From Pandoraea terrae (GTDB lineage: Bacteria; Pseudomonadota; Gammaproteobacteria; Burkholderiales; Burkholderiaceae): a DNA stretch of 64,000 bases. Positions 28,747 through 37,726 of the stretch are shown here, in pieces. A model generated the notes under the pieces. That model saw only the letters and a list, made by a program, of their open reading frames with translations, had not been told where the DNA came from and did no database searches. The stretch covers positions 1-64,000 of the forward strand of contig NZ_CABPRZ010000008.1 of NCBI RefSeq assembly GCF_902459695.1. The letters are read 5' to 3'. Within the stretch, counting starts at the first letter, position 1. Each line of letters begins with the position of its first letter. A program made the position numbers and the translations under genes.

Positions 28747-30105
28747 ATGAACATCGTCATTCTCGCCGCCGGCATGGGCAAGCGGATGCGCTCGGCGCTC
28801 CCGAAAGTGCTGCATCCGCTCGCCGGCAAGCCGCTGCTGTCGCACGTGATTGCCACGGCGCGTTCGCTCGCGCCGGGCAAATTGATCGTTGTTGTGGGGC
28901 ATGGCGCCGATCAGGTGCGTACTGCCGTCGCGGGTGACGGTATCGTATTCGCCGACCAGACGCAGCAACTGGGCACCGGCCACGCGGTGCAGCAGGCCGC
29001 CGCCCAGCTCGACGACGATGTGCCTACGTTGGTGCTCTACGGCGACGTGCCCTTGACCCGCGCAGACACGTTGCGTGACCTGCTCGCGCAGGCCGGCAGC
29101 GACAAACTCGGCGTGCTGACCGTCGAGATGGTGGACCCCACCGGGTACGGGCGCATTGAACGTGACGTTGCGGGCAATGTCGTGCGGATTGTCGAGCAGA
29201 AAGACGCGAACGAAGCGCAGCGCGGCATTCGCGAGATCAACACGGGCATTATCGTCGCGCCGACGCGCAGGCTCAAAGGCTGGTTGTCCGGCCTCAAGAA
29301 CCAGAATGCACAGGGCGAGTATTATCTGACGGACGTTGTAGAATGCGCCGTCGCCGATGGCGTGCCGGTCGTGACCGCCCAGCCGGCGCACGAATGGGAG
29401 CCGACCGGCGTGAACAGCAAGGCGCAGTTGTCCGAGCTCGAGCGCGTTTATCAGCGCAATGCGGCGTATGCGCTGCTGGACGCGGGTGTGACGCTGGCGG
29501 ATGCGAACCGGTTCGACGTGCGCGGCGAGATCGTCGCCGGCACCGACGTGAGCATCGACGTGAACTGCGTGTTCGAGGGCAAGGTGACGTTGGGCAACGG
29601 CGTGTCGATCGGTCCGAACTGTGTGATCCGCGACACCACGATTGCCGACGGAACGCGTATCGAAGCGTTCAGTCATCTTGACGGCGCCGTCGTCGGGGCG
29701 CAGGCGCATGTCGGGCCGTATGCACGGCTGCGTCCGGGTGCGGATCTGGCGGATGACGTGCACATCGGCAATTTCGTCGAAGTGAAGAACGCCACGCTGG
29801 CGCGCGGATCGAAGGCGAATCACCTGGCGTATGTCGGCGATTCCACGGTCGGCGCGCGCGTCAATATCGGCGCGGGTACGATTACGTGCAATTACGACGG
29901 CGCCAACAAGCATCGAACCGTGATCGAAGACGACGTGTTCATCGGTTCCGATACGCAGTTGGTGGCACCGGTCCGGGTGCGCCGCGGCACGACGATCGCC
30001 GCAGGCACCACCGTCTGGAAGGACACGCCGGAAGATGCGCTGGTGCTCAATGACAAGACGCAGGTGGCGAAGGCGGGCTACGTGCGTCCGCGCAAGCAGA
30101 AGTAA
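28747..30105 (+). CDS. glmU: Bifunctional UDP-GlcNAc pyrophosphorylase / GlcN-1-P acetyltransferase
   Basis: 452 residues. '[27 protein letters not shown]' is the uridyltransferase signature, and the C-terminal half is a left-handed beta-helix of hexapeptide repeats ('[20 protein letters not shown]'), ending in the acetyltransferase site '[19 protein letters not shown]'. It makes UDP-GlcNAc for cell wall and LPS. It is followed by glmS, the preceding enzyme of the pathway. Confidence 0.95.
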   Translation: MNIVILAAGMGKRMRSALPKVLHPLAGKPLLSHVIATARSLAPGKLIVVVGHGADQVRTAVAGDGIVFADQTQQLGTGHAVQQAAAQLDDDVPTLVLYGDVPLTRADTLRDLLAQAGSDKLGVLTVEMVDPTGYGRIERDVAGNVVRIVEQKDANEAQRGIREINTGIIVAPTRRLKGWLSGLKNQNAQGEYYLTDVVECAVADGVPVVTAQPAHEWEPTGVNSKAQLSELERVYQRNAAYALLDAGVTLADANRFDVRGEIVAGTDVSIDVNCVFEGKVTLGNGVSIGPNCVIRDTTIADGTRIEAFSHLDGAVVGAQAHVGPYARLRPGADLADDVHIGNFVEVKNATLARGSKANHLAYVGDSTVGARVNIGAGTITCNYDGANKHRTVIEDDVFIGSDTQLVAPVRVRRGTTIAAGTTVWKDTPEDALVLNDKTQVAKAGYVRPRKQK

Positions 30106-30192
30106 GCAGACATTGGCGGCGCGCGCGGGATCGCGAGCGTCGTATGTTCACGAGATATCAATGCCGGCGCGGCTGGCGGAAGGGAAACGATT

Positions 30193-32022
30193 ATGTGCGG
30201 CATTGTCGGCGCAGTAGCAAAACGCGACGTGGTACCGGTCTTGGTGGAAGGTTTGCGTCGCCTCGAATATCGCGGCTATGACTCGTGTGGCGTGGCCGTG
30301 CTTCAGGACGGCAAGCCGCAACGGGCTCGCAGCGTGGCGCGTGTCGCCGATCTGGCGGCACAAGTCGCGGAATCCGGCCTGACCGGCGAAACCGCCGTTG
30401 CGCATACGCGCTGGGCGACGCATGGCGCGCCGGTCACGCACAATGCCCACCCGATTTTCTCGCGCGACGAAATCGCGCTGGTGCATAACGGCATCATCGA
30501 GAATCACGAATCGCTGCGCGAAGAGCTGCGCGGCCAGGGGTACGAATTCGTCTCGCAAACGGATACGGAAGTCATTGCGCACTTGATCCACGTGCTGCTG
30601 CAAGGCGCCGCGGCCGGCGATCTGTTCAAGGCCGTGCGTCTGGCGACGAAGCGCCTGCACGGCGCGTATGCGATTGCCGTGTTCCGCAAGCAGGAGCCGC
30701 ATGTGGTGGTCGGCGCGCGCGCAGGATCGCCGCTGGTGGTCGGTCTGGGCAATGGCGAGAATTTTCTCGCGTCGGACGCACTGGCGCTGGCGGGCACCAC
30801 CGACCAGTTCATCTACCTGGAAGAAGGCGACGTGGTCGAGCTGCGCTTGAACGGCGTGCAGATCGTCGATCGTCACGATGCGCCGGCGACGCGTGAAGTG
30901 CGTACCGTGCACGCATACAGCGGCGCGGTGGAGCTGGGTCCGTATCGCCATTACATGCAGAAGGAAATCTTCGAGCAGCCGCGCGCCATCGGCGACACGA
31001 TGGAAGGTGTGGAGGGCATAACGCCGGAGCTGTTCGGGGAGAATGCCGAAGGTGTTTTCAAGCAGATCGATTCGGTGTTGATCCTCGCGTGCGGCACGAG
31101 CTATTACTCGGGCCTGACGGCGAAGTATTGGCTGGAGTCGCTGGCGCAGGTTCCGACGTCGGTCGAAGTGGCGAGCGAGTACCGTTATCGCGACAGCGTG
31201 CCGAATCCGAAGACATTGGTGGTGACCATCTCGCAGTCGGGCGAAACGGCCGACACGATGGCGGCGCTGCAGCACGCCCAATCGCTGGGGCAGGCGCACA
31301 CGCTGGCGATCTGTAACGTCGGCACGAGCGCGATGGTGCGCGAGACAGCGCTGCATTACCTGACGCGCGCGGGCACGGAGATTGGCGTGGCGTCGACGAA
31401 GGCGTTCACCACGCAGCTGACGGCGCTGTTCCTGCTGACGCTGACGCTGGCGAAACTGCGCGGGCGCTTGACGGCGGCGCAGGAAGCGGAGCATCTGAAG
31501 CAGTTGCGCCATTTGCCGGCGGCGCTCAACAGTGTGCTGGCGCTGGAGCCGCAGATCATTGCCTGGGCCGACGATTTTGCTCGCCGCGAGAATGCGCTGT
31601 TCCTGGGGCGTGGCCTGCATTACCCGATCGCACTGGAAGGGGCGTTGAAGCTCAAGGAAATCTCGTATATCCATGCCGAGGCGTATCCGGCAGGCGAGTT
31701 GAAGCACGGCCCGCTCGCGCTGGTGACCGATGAGATGCCGGTCGTGACGATCGCACCGAACGACGCACTCGTCGAAAAGCTCAAGTCGAATATGCAGGAA
31801 GTGCGCGCGCGTGGCGGTCAGCTGTACGTGTTCGCAGATGCGGATTCGAACATCCAGAACGACGAAGGCGTGCACGTGATCCGGATGCCGGAACATTACG
31901 GCCAGCTCTCGCCGATCCTGCATACGGTGCCGCTGCAATTGCTCGCGTATCACACCGCCTGTGCGCGTGGCACCGACGTCGACAAGCCGCGTAATCTGGC
32001 GAAGTCTGTTACGGTGGAGTGA
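30193..32022 (+). CDS. glmS: Glutamine:fructose-6-phosphate aminotransferase
   Basis: 609 residues, full length. The N-terminal Ntn glutaminase starts MCGIVGAV (nucleophile Cys after Met removal). Two SIS domains follow ('[17 protein letters not shown]', 'SQSGETADT'), and the C terminus is the conserved '...[13 protein letters not shown]'. It makes glucosamine-6-phosphate. The 3' end of glmS is the recognition site for TnsD-type Tn7 targeting, and a Tn7-like relic begins about 25 bp past the stop. Confidence 0.96.
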   Translation: MCGIVGAVAKRDVVPVLVEGLRRLEYRGYDSCGVAVLQDGKPQRARSVARVADLAAQVAESGLTGETAVAHTRWATHGAPVTHNAHPIFSRDEIALVHNGIIENHESLREELRGQGYEFVSQTDTEVIAHLIHVLLQGAAAGDLFKAVRLATKRLHGAYAIAVFRKQEPHVVVGARAGSPLVVGLGNGENFLASDALALAGTTDQFIYLEEGDVVELRLNGVQIVDRHDAPATREVRTVHAYSGAVELGPYRHYMQKEIFEQPRAIGDTMEGVEGITPELFGENAEGVFKQIDSVLILACGTSYYSGLTAKYWLESLAQVPTSVEVASEYRYRDSVPNPKTLVVTISQSGETADTMAALQHAQSLGQAHTLAICNVGTSAMVRETALHYLTRAGTEIGVASTKAFTTQLTALFLLTLTLAKLRGRLTAAQEAEHLKQLRHLPAALNSVLALEPQIIAWADDFARRENALFLGRGLHYPIALEGALKLKEISYIHAEAYPAGELKHGPLALVTDEMPVVTIAPNDALVEKLKSNMQEVRARGGQLYVFADADSNIQNDEGVHVIRMPEHYGQLSPILHTVPLQLLAYHTACARGTDVDKPRNLAKSVTVE

Positions 32023-32061
32023 GATCAGGTCAATGCGAGTGGCAACTGGTGCTGTCTAATA

Positions 32062-32073
32062 GTTTGAGACAAT
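32062..32073 (+). repeat. Inward 12-bp repeat, glmS-proximal end
   Basis: GTTTGAGACAAT, 12 nt inside the TGCTGTCT terminus. It matches the two minus-strand copies at 11 and 10 of 12 positions. Confidence 0.65.
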
Positions 32074-32134
32074 CCTGAGCTTTGGTGCCATGCGTCAAGG
32101 CTTAGGCGTTTTCGCAAACCCTTGTGGAGCAACA

Positions 32135-32146
32135 ATTGTCTCGAAT
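32135..32146 (-). repeat. Inward 12-bp repeat, distal end (inner copy)
   Basis: Reads ATTCGAGACAAT on the minus strand; 34 bp from the outer copy. Confidence 0.65.
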
Positions 32147-32168
32147 TGATGGCTCGGTGTTGGTGCCG

Positions 32169-32180
32169 ATTGTCTCGAAC
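32169..32180 (-). repeat. Inward 12-bp repeat, distal end (outer copy)
   Basis: Reads GTTCGAGACAAT on the minus strand; about 30 bp inside the AGACAGCACC terminus. Confidence 0.65.
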
Positions 32181-32218
32181 TTTACGGAGCGAGCGCTCCG
32201 AAGGAGCGGAGACAGCAC

Positions 32219-32960
32219 CTAGGTTGGCAGGGTTCGATACGCTAGAGTCTTTGGACCGCCCAAAGCCAGACAAAGAGCGGATAAGTCCTGAACTGTAATG
32301 TGTGGCGTATGAACAGCATGCTCGAGCGGAATCTCCGTAGGATGCGGCTCACGTACCAGCCAGGCGGCTTGCATACCCGCGCCCAACGCACCAAGAACAT
32401 CGACGCGAAAATCGTCCCCCACATGGAGCATCTCGCCCGGAGTAACACCGATTTCACGTGCAGCCGCATGGAAAATTTCCGCTTCTGGCTTAGCCACGCC
32501 GAGCGTACTAGCTCTCAGCGTCCCACGGAAATACTCTGCCCCCCCCCGTTTGCTGCAGGTCTGCATTGCCATTGGTCACAGCGACAAGGGGGAACCTGAC
32601 ACTGAGCCATTCCAACGCTGGCCTCACGTCCTCGAAGAACTCTACTTTTTGGCGCGCAGAGTAGAAAACTTCGTAGGCGGATTGGGTGAGCGAGACGTCT
32701 TCATTGCCCATCTCGAGCGCTCGCCGGATGGACCCTAGCCGTAGCTCACGAAAGTTATTAACCAAGTCGGGACGGGAACGCTCGTAGTCGTCCCGGAGTC
32801 GTCCAAGTGTTTGGCATGTAGGTAAGACGCCGGCGGTGCCGGGTGCATTGGCTATCAGCCAGGCGTGAAGCGCCAGTTCCGCCCTCTCGACCGACGGTCC
32901 AAAAGGCCAAAGCGTGTCATCCAGGTCGAAAGAGAGCGCGGAGACCTTGTCTAAACGCAT
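32219..32960 (-). pseudogene. HAD-family hydrolase, frameshifted at a 9-G homopolymer
   Basis: The first frame (32960 to 32508) has HAD motif I 'FDLDDTLW' and motif II 'AVTNGNADL'. A second frame (to 32219) continues with 'EYFRGTLRAS..GVAKPEAEIFHAA' (motif III Lys) and 'MLHVGDDFRVDVLGA' (motif IV). The two frames meet at a run of nine Gs on the coding strand (32539-32547); eight Gs would give one continuous ~246-residue hydrolase of normal length. The break could be a real slipped-strand mutation, a phase-variable switch or a base-calling error. The stop codon abuts the Tn7-like terminus, so the last residues may not be original. The start overlaps the YbaK-like gene by 10 bp. Confidence 0.82.
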
Positions 32961-33448
32961 AGCGGCTTGACGAGCGGTTGCGCAATGCGTACGTAATCTG
33001 CCGAGTTGAGCACCATCGACCGGTCCAGACGCCCCGCGTTGAAGGCGATTTCATCAAAGTTCTCGACGAGCCCGGGGTCAACCACCAGACGAATGTCTGG
33101 AGAGAACGAAAACGGAGGAATTGCACCGATGACGCATCCGGTTTCTCGCTCAGCCTCCTCAGCGGAAGCAAGGGTGGCTTTCTTTAGTCCGCCGGCTTCG
33201 GCAACCATTTTGAAGTCCAGCTTTTTGTCACCGGGAAGGATGGCCAACACCAGCGACCTACCGTCGTCCTTAGCCCTGCAGAGCATGGCTTTGGCGCCCT
33301 GACCTGGGGCAGTTCCCCTGATGGCCGCTACGAGGTCAGAACGCCCCTCGGCCGGATGCTCAATAACACGATACTTTGCACCCTCGCAATCAAGCAAGGC
33401 GACAAGCTTCTCATATACGTTTGACACGTTGTTCGGTTGCCCCCACAA
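32951..33448 (-). CDS. YbaK/ProX-domain aminoacyl-tRNA deacylase-like protein
   Basis: 165 residues. 'YRVIEHPAEGRSDLVAAIRGTAPGQGAKAMLCR' includes the invariant Lys of the YbaK/prolyl-tRNA-associated fold, followed by 'LVLAILPGDKKLDFK' and 'PPFSFSPDIRLVVDP'. Family members hydrolyse mischarged tRNAs such as Ala- or Cys-tRNA(Pro). The true start may be the GTG at 33427 (VSNVYEKL). It overlaps the downstream HAD gene by 10 bp, so the two are co-transcribed. Confidence 0.8.
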   Translation of the reverse strand: MWGQPNNVSNVYEKLVALLDCEGAKYRVIEHPAEGRSDLVAAIRGTAPGQGAKAMLCRAKDDGRSLVLAILPGDKKLDFKMVAEAGGLKKATLASAEEAERETGCVIGAIPPFSFSPDIRLVVDPGLVENFDEIAFNAGRLDRSMVLNSADYVRIAQPLVKPLCV

Positions 33449-33513
33449 ATGCGCGCGCCCATGTCTTGGACCTGCACGCAGTCCTGAACCCTGCCAAGAC
33501 TGCGCGGGAGCGG

Positions 33514-34482
33514 TTACGCTGCGGCAAGGGCGCAGAATCGTTCCAGGTCGATGTTCCCACCGCTGATGATAATGCCAACGCGCTTACCCTTGAGAGCGTC
33601 CTTCATGCTCAGCGCGGCGGCCAAGCCGAGGCAGCCCGTCGGCTCAACAATCATCTTCATACGCGTGGCGTAAAACTTCATCGTGCTGACCAGTTCCGCG
33701 TCGGGGGCCGTGAGGATATCGTTGACATCGCGCTTGATGATGCCAAACGTGTAATTGCCTAGATGCTGGGTTTGAGCGCCGTCGGCAATCGTCTTGGGCG
33801 TGTCGATGTGCACTATTTCCCCCTTACGGAACGACTGTTGGCCGTCGTTGCCGGCCTCCGGCTCAACACCATACAGCACACACTGCGGCGCGAGTGCACG
33901 AGTGGACAGCGCCGTGCCCGACAGAAGGCCGCCACCGCCCAACGGCACAAAGAGGTAATCGAGCGGACCAACGTCCTCGAACAATTCTTTTGCTGCCGTA
34001 CCTTGGCCGGCAAGGATATCAGGATGGTCGTAGGGCGGAATCAGCGTGAGACCTTGCTCTTCGGCAAGTCGACGCCCGATTGCCTCGCGGTCTTCCGTGT
34101 AGCGGTCATAGATGACGACGTTGGCGCCATACCCTTTCGTCGCAGCCACTTTCGCTGCGGGAGCATCATGCGGCATCACAATCGTTGCTGGAATGCCCAA
34201 AATCTTAGCGGAGAGCGCAATCCCCTGAGCATGGTTGCCCGAGGAGAACGCCACTACGCCGGCCTTGCGCTGCTCGGGCGAAAACTTCGAAAGCGCATTA
34301 AACGCGCCACGAAACTTGAAGGCCCCCATGCGTTGAAAATTCTCACACTTGAGGAACACCTCCGTCCCAATCATCTCGTTAAGAGTACGAGAGGTTTGCA
34401 CCGGGGTACGGTGGGCAACGCCGGCGATACGCTTTGCAGCTGCCTCTACGTCGACGTAGGTGGGTAGTTCGAAAGTTGTCAT
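33514..34482 (-). CDS. PLP-dependent threonine / threo-3-hydroxyaspartate ammonia-lyase family
   Basis: 322 residues, fold-type II PLP enzyme. The Schiff-base Lys is about K56 in 'MGAFKFRGA', 'FSSGNHAQGIAL' is the substrate loop, and 'PLGGGGLLSGTA' binds the PLP phosphate. It has no C-terminal ACT regulatory domain, which favours serine racemase / hydroxyaspartate dehydratase-type members over biosynthetic IlvA. The next gene, 27 bp away, is a BhcD-like reductase. That pairing is found in beta-hydroxyaspartate metabolism (BhcB-BhcD) and, more loosely, in ectoine use (EutB-EutC). The substrate is inference. Confidence 0.82.
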   Translation of the reverse strand: MTTFELPTYVDVEAAAKRIAGVAHRTPVQTSRTLNEMIGTEVFLKCENFQRMGAFKFRGAFNALSKFSPEQRKAGVVAFSSGNHAQGIALSAKILGIPATIVMPHDAPAAKVAATKGYGANVVIYDRYTEDREAIGRRLAEEQGLTLIPPYDHPDILAGQGTAAKELFEDVGPLDYLFVPLGGGGLLSGTALSTRALAPQCVLYGVEPEAGNDGQQSFRKGEIVHIDTPKTIADGAQTQHLGNYTFGIIKRDVNDILTAPDAELVSTMKFYATRMKMIVEPTGCLGLAAALSMKDALKGKRVGIIISGGNIDLERFCALAAA

Positions 34483-34509
34483 TTCAGACTCAGCAGTTGG
34501 ATATATCGG

Positions 34510-35490
34510 TTACCAAGGCCACGCGATGCGCGTTCCTGCGCCACTCTCGATAGCCTGCTTATAGAGGAATCGCGCAACCGTCAGGTCTTGGAGAGCGAGC
34601 CCAGTCATGTCGAACACGGTGACGTCGGTTAGGGGCCGGTTAATGCTGACCGTACCGGCCAACAGGTCCCCGATTTCGGTGCACGGCAAGTCCGGAGCCC
34701 ATTGGCACTCGCCAATCGTCCGGGCCTGCTCTTGGTCGTCGACAAAGATGCGAGCGCGCTCAAGAATGCCTTCCGGCAACTCCCGCTTCCCAGCGGTATC
34801 GGCCCCAACGCACGTAAGGTGAGTCCCAGGGCGAACGGCTTCAGCATCAAATAGCGGCCCAGCACCGGGAGTTGCAGTGATGACCACATCGCTATCCGCG
34901 ACTGCCTCATTGCGGTCACGTGCCACATTGATGGAGCACCTGTCTTGGAAAGCGGCCTCGAATGCCGGCTCAGGCTTTCCGGCAATACTCACATACTGCA
35001 CCTTGCACGGCTCGGAGAGCATCCGAAGTGCGTAATGCAATTGGACCCTTGCCTGCACCCCAGTACCGAAAATGCAAATCCTGGAGCTCTTGGGACGAGC
35101 GAGCAATTGCAGCCCAAGCCCGCCGGCGGCGCCGGTTCTAGCGGTGGTAATCGCGTTACCGTCCATGATGCAAAGCGGCCGCCCCGTGTGCGGGTCAAAA
35201 AGCGCAACGGTCGCCTGATGAGGCTCCCCGCCTAGAGCCCGGTTGCTCGGCCAAAATCCCGCCGCTTTGAAGCCAAGCAGGTCTTGACTGGCTACGTCAC
35301 CAGACTTGATGCCAAATACACCCCCCGTATGCAGCTTCTCACGGACAACAGGGAAGACTCGGCCAGCGCGCTGACTGTGCAGAACGAAGGCTTCGCGAAC
35401 TGCGGCCAGAACTTGCTCGCCCTGAAGGGCTGGTTCGACGGCGTCCCGGTTGAGTAGGAGGAGTTGAGCGTCTGGAATGCACGGTGAAGG
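34510..35490 (-). pseudogene. Ornithine cyclodeaminase-family (BhcD-like) reductase with no usable start codon
   Basis: The frame is open from a TGA at 35491-35493 to the stop at 34510. Translation from the upstream limit shows the family N terminus ('LLLLNRDAVEPAL..EQVLAAVREAF', 'RVFPVVREKL', 'GIKSGDV', 'LGFKAAGFWPSN', 'GEPHQATVALFDPHTGRPL'), then 'DGNAITTARTGAAGGLGL', the NAD site 'IFGTGVQARVQL' and 'GADTAGKRELP'. Between 35490 and 35166 this frame contains no ATG, GTG or TTG. An ATG at 35494 lies one frame off, so a single indel near 35470-35485 probably separates start from body. If the ATG at 35166 is used the protein lacks its first ~100 residues. The FPVVRE / FKSG-like pattern resembles iminosuccinate reductase BhcD more than ornithine cyclodeaminase. 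Confidence 0.75.
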
Positions 35491-35712
35491 TCATAACTGA
35501 TCCAGTAAAAGATCTCGTTTGAAATATCTATCGTCCAAGATCGGCGAGAAAACTGTCGGGGCCCCAGAGGGGACGTAGAGCCCGGTGGCGCAACCCGCAC
35601 CATGTTGTCCTGCGCGCCGCTTCAGTATTGGTCTCTCGCATGGTCTCGATTCATGCCGCCGGAAAGCATGGGCGGCGTCTCGTGTCTCAAAGCCGGGATG
35701 TGCTCGGTTCGC

Positions 35713-36066
35713 TTAACCGGCAGCTGCCACGATGACAACCTCGATCAGCTTCTCGGGCGACGCGAGCGTAGCGCCTACCGTCGCTCGCGGCGGCGTATGG
35801 CCCGGAGTTACCCATGCATCCCAGACTTCGTTCATCGCTGCAACTTGGGACATGTCGGTGAGGAAAATCTGGCAAGACAAGATGCGCGATTTTTCGGAGC
35901 CATGCTCGGCGAGCAGCGCGTCCACCGATGCAAGCACCTGACGGGTCTGGCCGGTCATGTCCTGGGTAACGTCACTTGGCACTTGCCCGGCGAGGTACAG
36001 GACGCCCTGGTGCACAGCGACCTCGGACAATCGCTTTCCTACGTGGCTACGTTGAATTTCAGACAT
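35713..36066 (-). CDS. RidA (YjgF/YER057c/UK114) family imine deaminase
   Basis: 117 residues starting MSEIQRSHVGKRLSE, with 'YLAGQVPSDVTQDMTGQTRQVLASVDALL' and 'ARATVGATLA'-type 'PRATVGATLASPEKLIEVVIVAA' at the C terminus. RidA proteins hydrolyse reactive enamines/imines released by PLP dehydratases and FAD amino-acid oxidases. Genes for both enzyme types flank it, which fits that role. The start at 36066 is used; an ORF extension to 36180 overlaps the next gene. Confidence 0.87.
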   Translation of the reverse strand: MSEIQRSHVGKRLSEVAVHQGVLYLAGQVPSDVTQDMTGQTRQVLASVDALLAEHGSEKSRILSCQIFLTDMSQVAAMNEVWDAWVTPGHTPPRATVGATLASPEKLIEVVIVAAAG

Positions 36067-36095
36067 ATCAATTTCTTGGTGTGGTGGTTGAAGAC

Positions 36096-37409
36096 TTAGC
36101 GCTCCGGGCCTGCTTGCGAAGCCTGGTATTTGATGGCGGATACGACCCCGATGCGCCGGAACGGCTCCGGGGGCAACCAACTTGGGCCTTCCAGGCTGAG
36201 CGCATCCGCGAGGTACGAGGAGTGTTCGTTCAAGGCCATCTCTCCAAGTAGCCTCCCGTAGGTACTGCCCTTGAGGACGCCGGCCCCATTGCAGCCCAAC
36301 GAAGCAAACAGTCCCGGCTTCAGCTGCCCAAAGAACGTGGCGCCATTGCGTGTCAGGGCGGTGGTTCCGCCCCAGACGTATTCGAACTGATGGGAGCGCA
36401 TATTGGGATACCGGCGCTGATAGCTCTGTGTCAGTAAAGTCAGTGTGTCGCTCGACGACTGTTCGCGTTCATAGGAATACGCACTGCGCACCATGAACCG
36501 ACCGTCCTGGATGCGGCGCAATGTTGTTCCAAGCCGGTTGGCGGGAATTACGCCCCATTCGTCAGTATCGCCAAGCTTCGCGAGTTCGGTATCAGCCAGC
36601 CGCGGCGTCACAGCGGCGTAGGTGAAAATCGTGATGAGCCGGTCGCGCAGTATGCCAAGCGCTTTCGCAAAGCCGTTGTTGGCGAGTACGACGCGGTCGG
36701 CGGTGTACTCGGCGTGGACCGTTTTGACATTGAAGGGCGCGGTATGGCTCAACGAAATCACCGGCTCGTTCTCGGCCAGGACGACATTGGCGGGCAGGGA
36801 ATCGGCGAGACCACGAATCAGTGCGGCAGGCTGGACGAACACATTGTTCGGGGCGTGATAGCCGTACCGGTAATAGCTGGTGCCAAGCTTTTGCTCAAGA
36901 GCAGACCGGTCGAACTCTGTGTATGCCACCCCCCATTCTCGATATTGGTTTAGCGTGGCCTGGAGGTTCTCCACACCCGCCTCGCTGGCTGCTGCATGGT
37001 ATTTGCCGATTGGATTCCAGCCACATTCGATACCGTGCTCCCGGACCACCTGTTCGAGCCAGCGCAGGCCCGCGTCGTACATGCGGAGTTGCTTGCGAGC
37101 AACCTCCGCTGGACTGGTATGGCCGCCCATCTTCGTGTTGTGGGGCACATTGATGATAAAGCCGGAATTGCGCCCGGAGGATCCTTCTCCGACCGAAGCG
37201 GCTTCCAGTACAAGCACTTGCTCATTTGGTCGCAATTCGGCAATACGACGGGCCGCGGCAAGGCCAGTGTAGCCGCCGCCAATCACGATGGTGCCGAAAC
37301 GGCGCTCGTTCGGCGAAGTTCGCGGTTGCCGCGCCGGCAACATGGCGTTCCATCCAGAGCGGTGCTGGTATGTCGGATACATGCCGACGGACGAATCACG
37401 GAATGACAT
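36096..37409 (-). CDS. FAD-dependent amino-acid/amine oxidase (DadA/glycine oxidase family)
   Basis: 437 residues. The dinucleotide-binding motif is 'TIVIGGGYTGLAAARRIAEL', with 'GEGSSGRNSGFIINVPHN' as the FAD contact loop and 'YVWGGTTALTRNGATFFGQL..GLFASLGCNGAGVLKGS' at the C terminus, as in YgaF/PuuB-type deaminating oxidases. It probably oxidises an amine or amino acid to the imine, which the adjacent RidA could hydrolyse. It lies 29 bp upstream of ridA and 20 bp downstream of a truncated LysR gene. Confidence 0.83.
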   Translation of the reverse strand: MSFRDSSVGMYPTYQHRSGWNAMLPARQPRTSPNERRFGTIVIGGGYTGLAAARRIAELRPNEQVLVLEAASVGEGSSGRNSGFIINVPHNTKMGGHTSPAEVARKQLRMYDAGLRWLEQVVREHGIECGWNPIGKYHAAASEAGVENLQATLNQYREWGVAYTEFDRSALEQKLGTSYYRYGYHAPNNVFVQPAALIRGLADSLPANVVLAENEPVISLSHTAPFNVKTVHAEYTADRVVLANNGFAKALGILRDRLITIFTYAAVTPRLADTELAKLGDTDEWGVIPANRLGTTLRRIQDGRFMVRSAYSYEREQSSSDTLTLLTQSYQRRYPNMRSHQFEYVWGGTTALTRNGATFFGQLKPGLFASLGCNGAGVLKGSTYGRLLGEMALNEHSSYLADALSLEGPSWLPPEPFRRIGVVSAIKYQASQAGPER

Positions 37410-37429
37410 ATACGTTCAGTTCGGAATGG

Positions 37430-37726
37430 CTAGTTGAGATGCCGGTTGACAAGGTCAGACGCCCGAACCAATGCAAGCAGGCGGTCCATGTCGTCGACGA
37501 CGTTATGCGCGTGCCGCCGCAGTGCGATGCCGGCGGGCGTCAGCTTCATTGGCCGGCGTGCACGGTCGAGAACCTTCGTGCCGAGCAGCTCCTCGATCTG
37601 CATGACGGCTTGCGACACGGCTGACTGCGTGACGCCAAGCTTGCTTGCCGCCGTGGATACGCTGCCGCTCTTCGCGACAGCCTCGAATACGCGCAGAGAG
37701 CGAACGTCAAGCCGCAACTCGTTCAC
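37430..37726 (-). pseudogene. LysR-type regulator fragment (DNA-binding domain only)
   Basis: 98 residues comprising a complete LysR winged helix-turn-helix ('LRVFEAVAKSGSVSTAASKLGVTQSAVSQAVMQIEELLG') and the start of the linker helix. It then stops 20 bp before the FAD oxidase gene. LysR proteins normally have ~300 residues with a C-terminal effector domain, which is entirely absent. Either a deletion removed ~600 bp when the oxidase was placed next to it, or a stand-alone DNA-binding protein is made. Confidence 0.8.

Larger units (their letters stand above)
32048..32219. mobile_element. Probable Tn7-like transposon relic or miniature element at attTn7
   Basis: The 172-bp segment is bounded by GGTGCTGTCT (32048-32057) and its exact inverse AGACAGCACC (32210-32219). 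Inside are three copies of a 12-bp motif of consensus RTTYGAGACAAT: 32062-32073 on the plus strand, 32135-32146 and 32169-32180 on the minus strand. Each points inward from its nearer end, like TnsB-binding sites. The left boundary is 25 bp past the glmS stop codon, the attTn7 position. No transposase genes remain, and I see no 5-bp target duplication (CAACT versus TAGGT), so the ends may belong to a rearranged element. A 6-bp-stem hairpin (32194-32208) lies near the right end. The Tn7-like assignment is inference from position and architecture. Confidence 0.6.

Noticed and set aside
27934-29913. A 659-codon frame antisense to ttcA/glmU
   Set aside because: Shadow of two conserved genes; no motif.
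30148-31953. A 601-codon frame antisense to glmS
   Set aside because: Complete overlap with a well-conserved glmS; no recognisable domain.
32043-32224. A 5-bp target-site duplication flanking the Tn7-like relic
   Set aside because: The flanks (CAACT and TAGGT) do not match, and shifting the boundaries by 2-4 bp does not create a match.
32025-32273. An 82-codon minus-strand ORF covering the Tn7-like relic
   Set aside because: Spans the repeats and the end of the HAD gene; no similarity. The repeat architecture explains the sequence better.
35292-35603. A 103-codon minus-strand ORF upstream of the OCD-family gene
   Set aside because: Runs in a different frame from the conserved OCD-family N terminus and shows no similarity.
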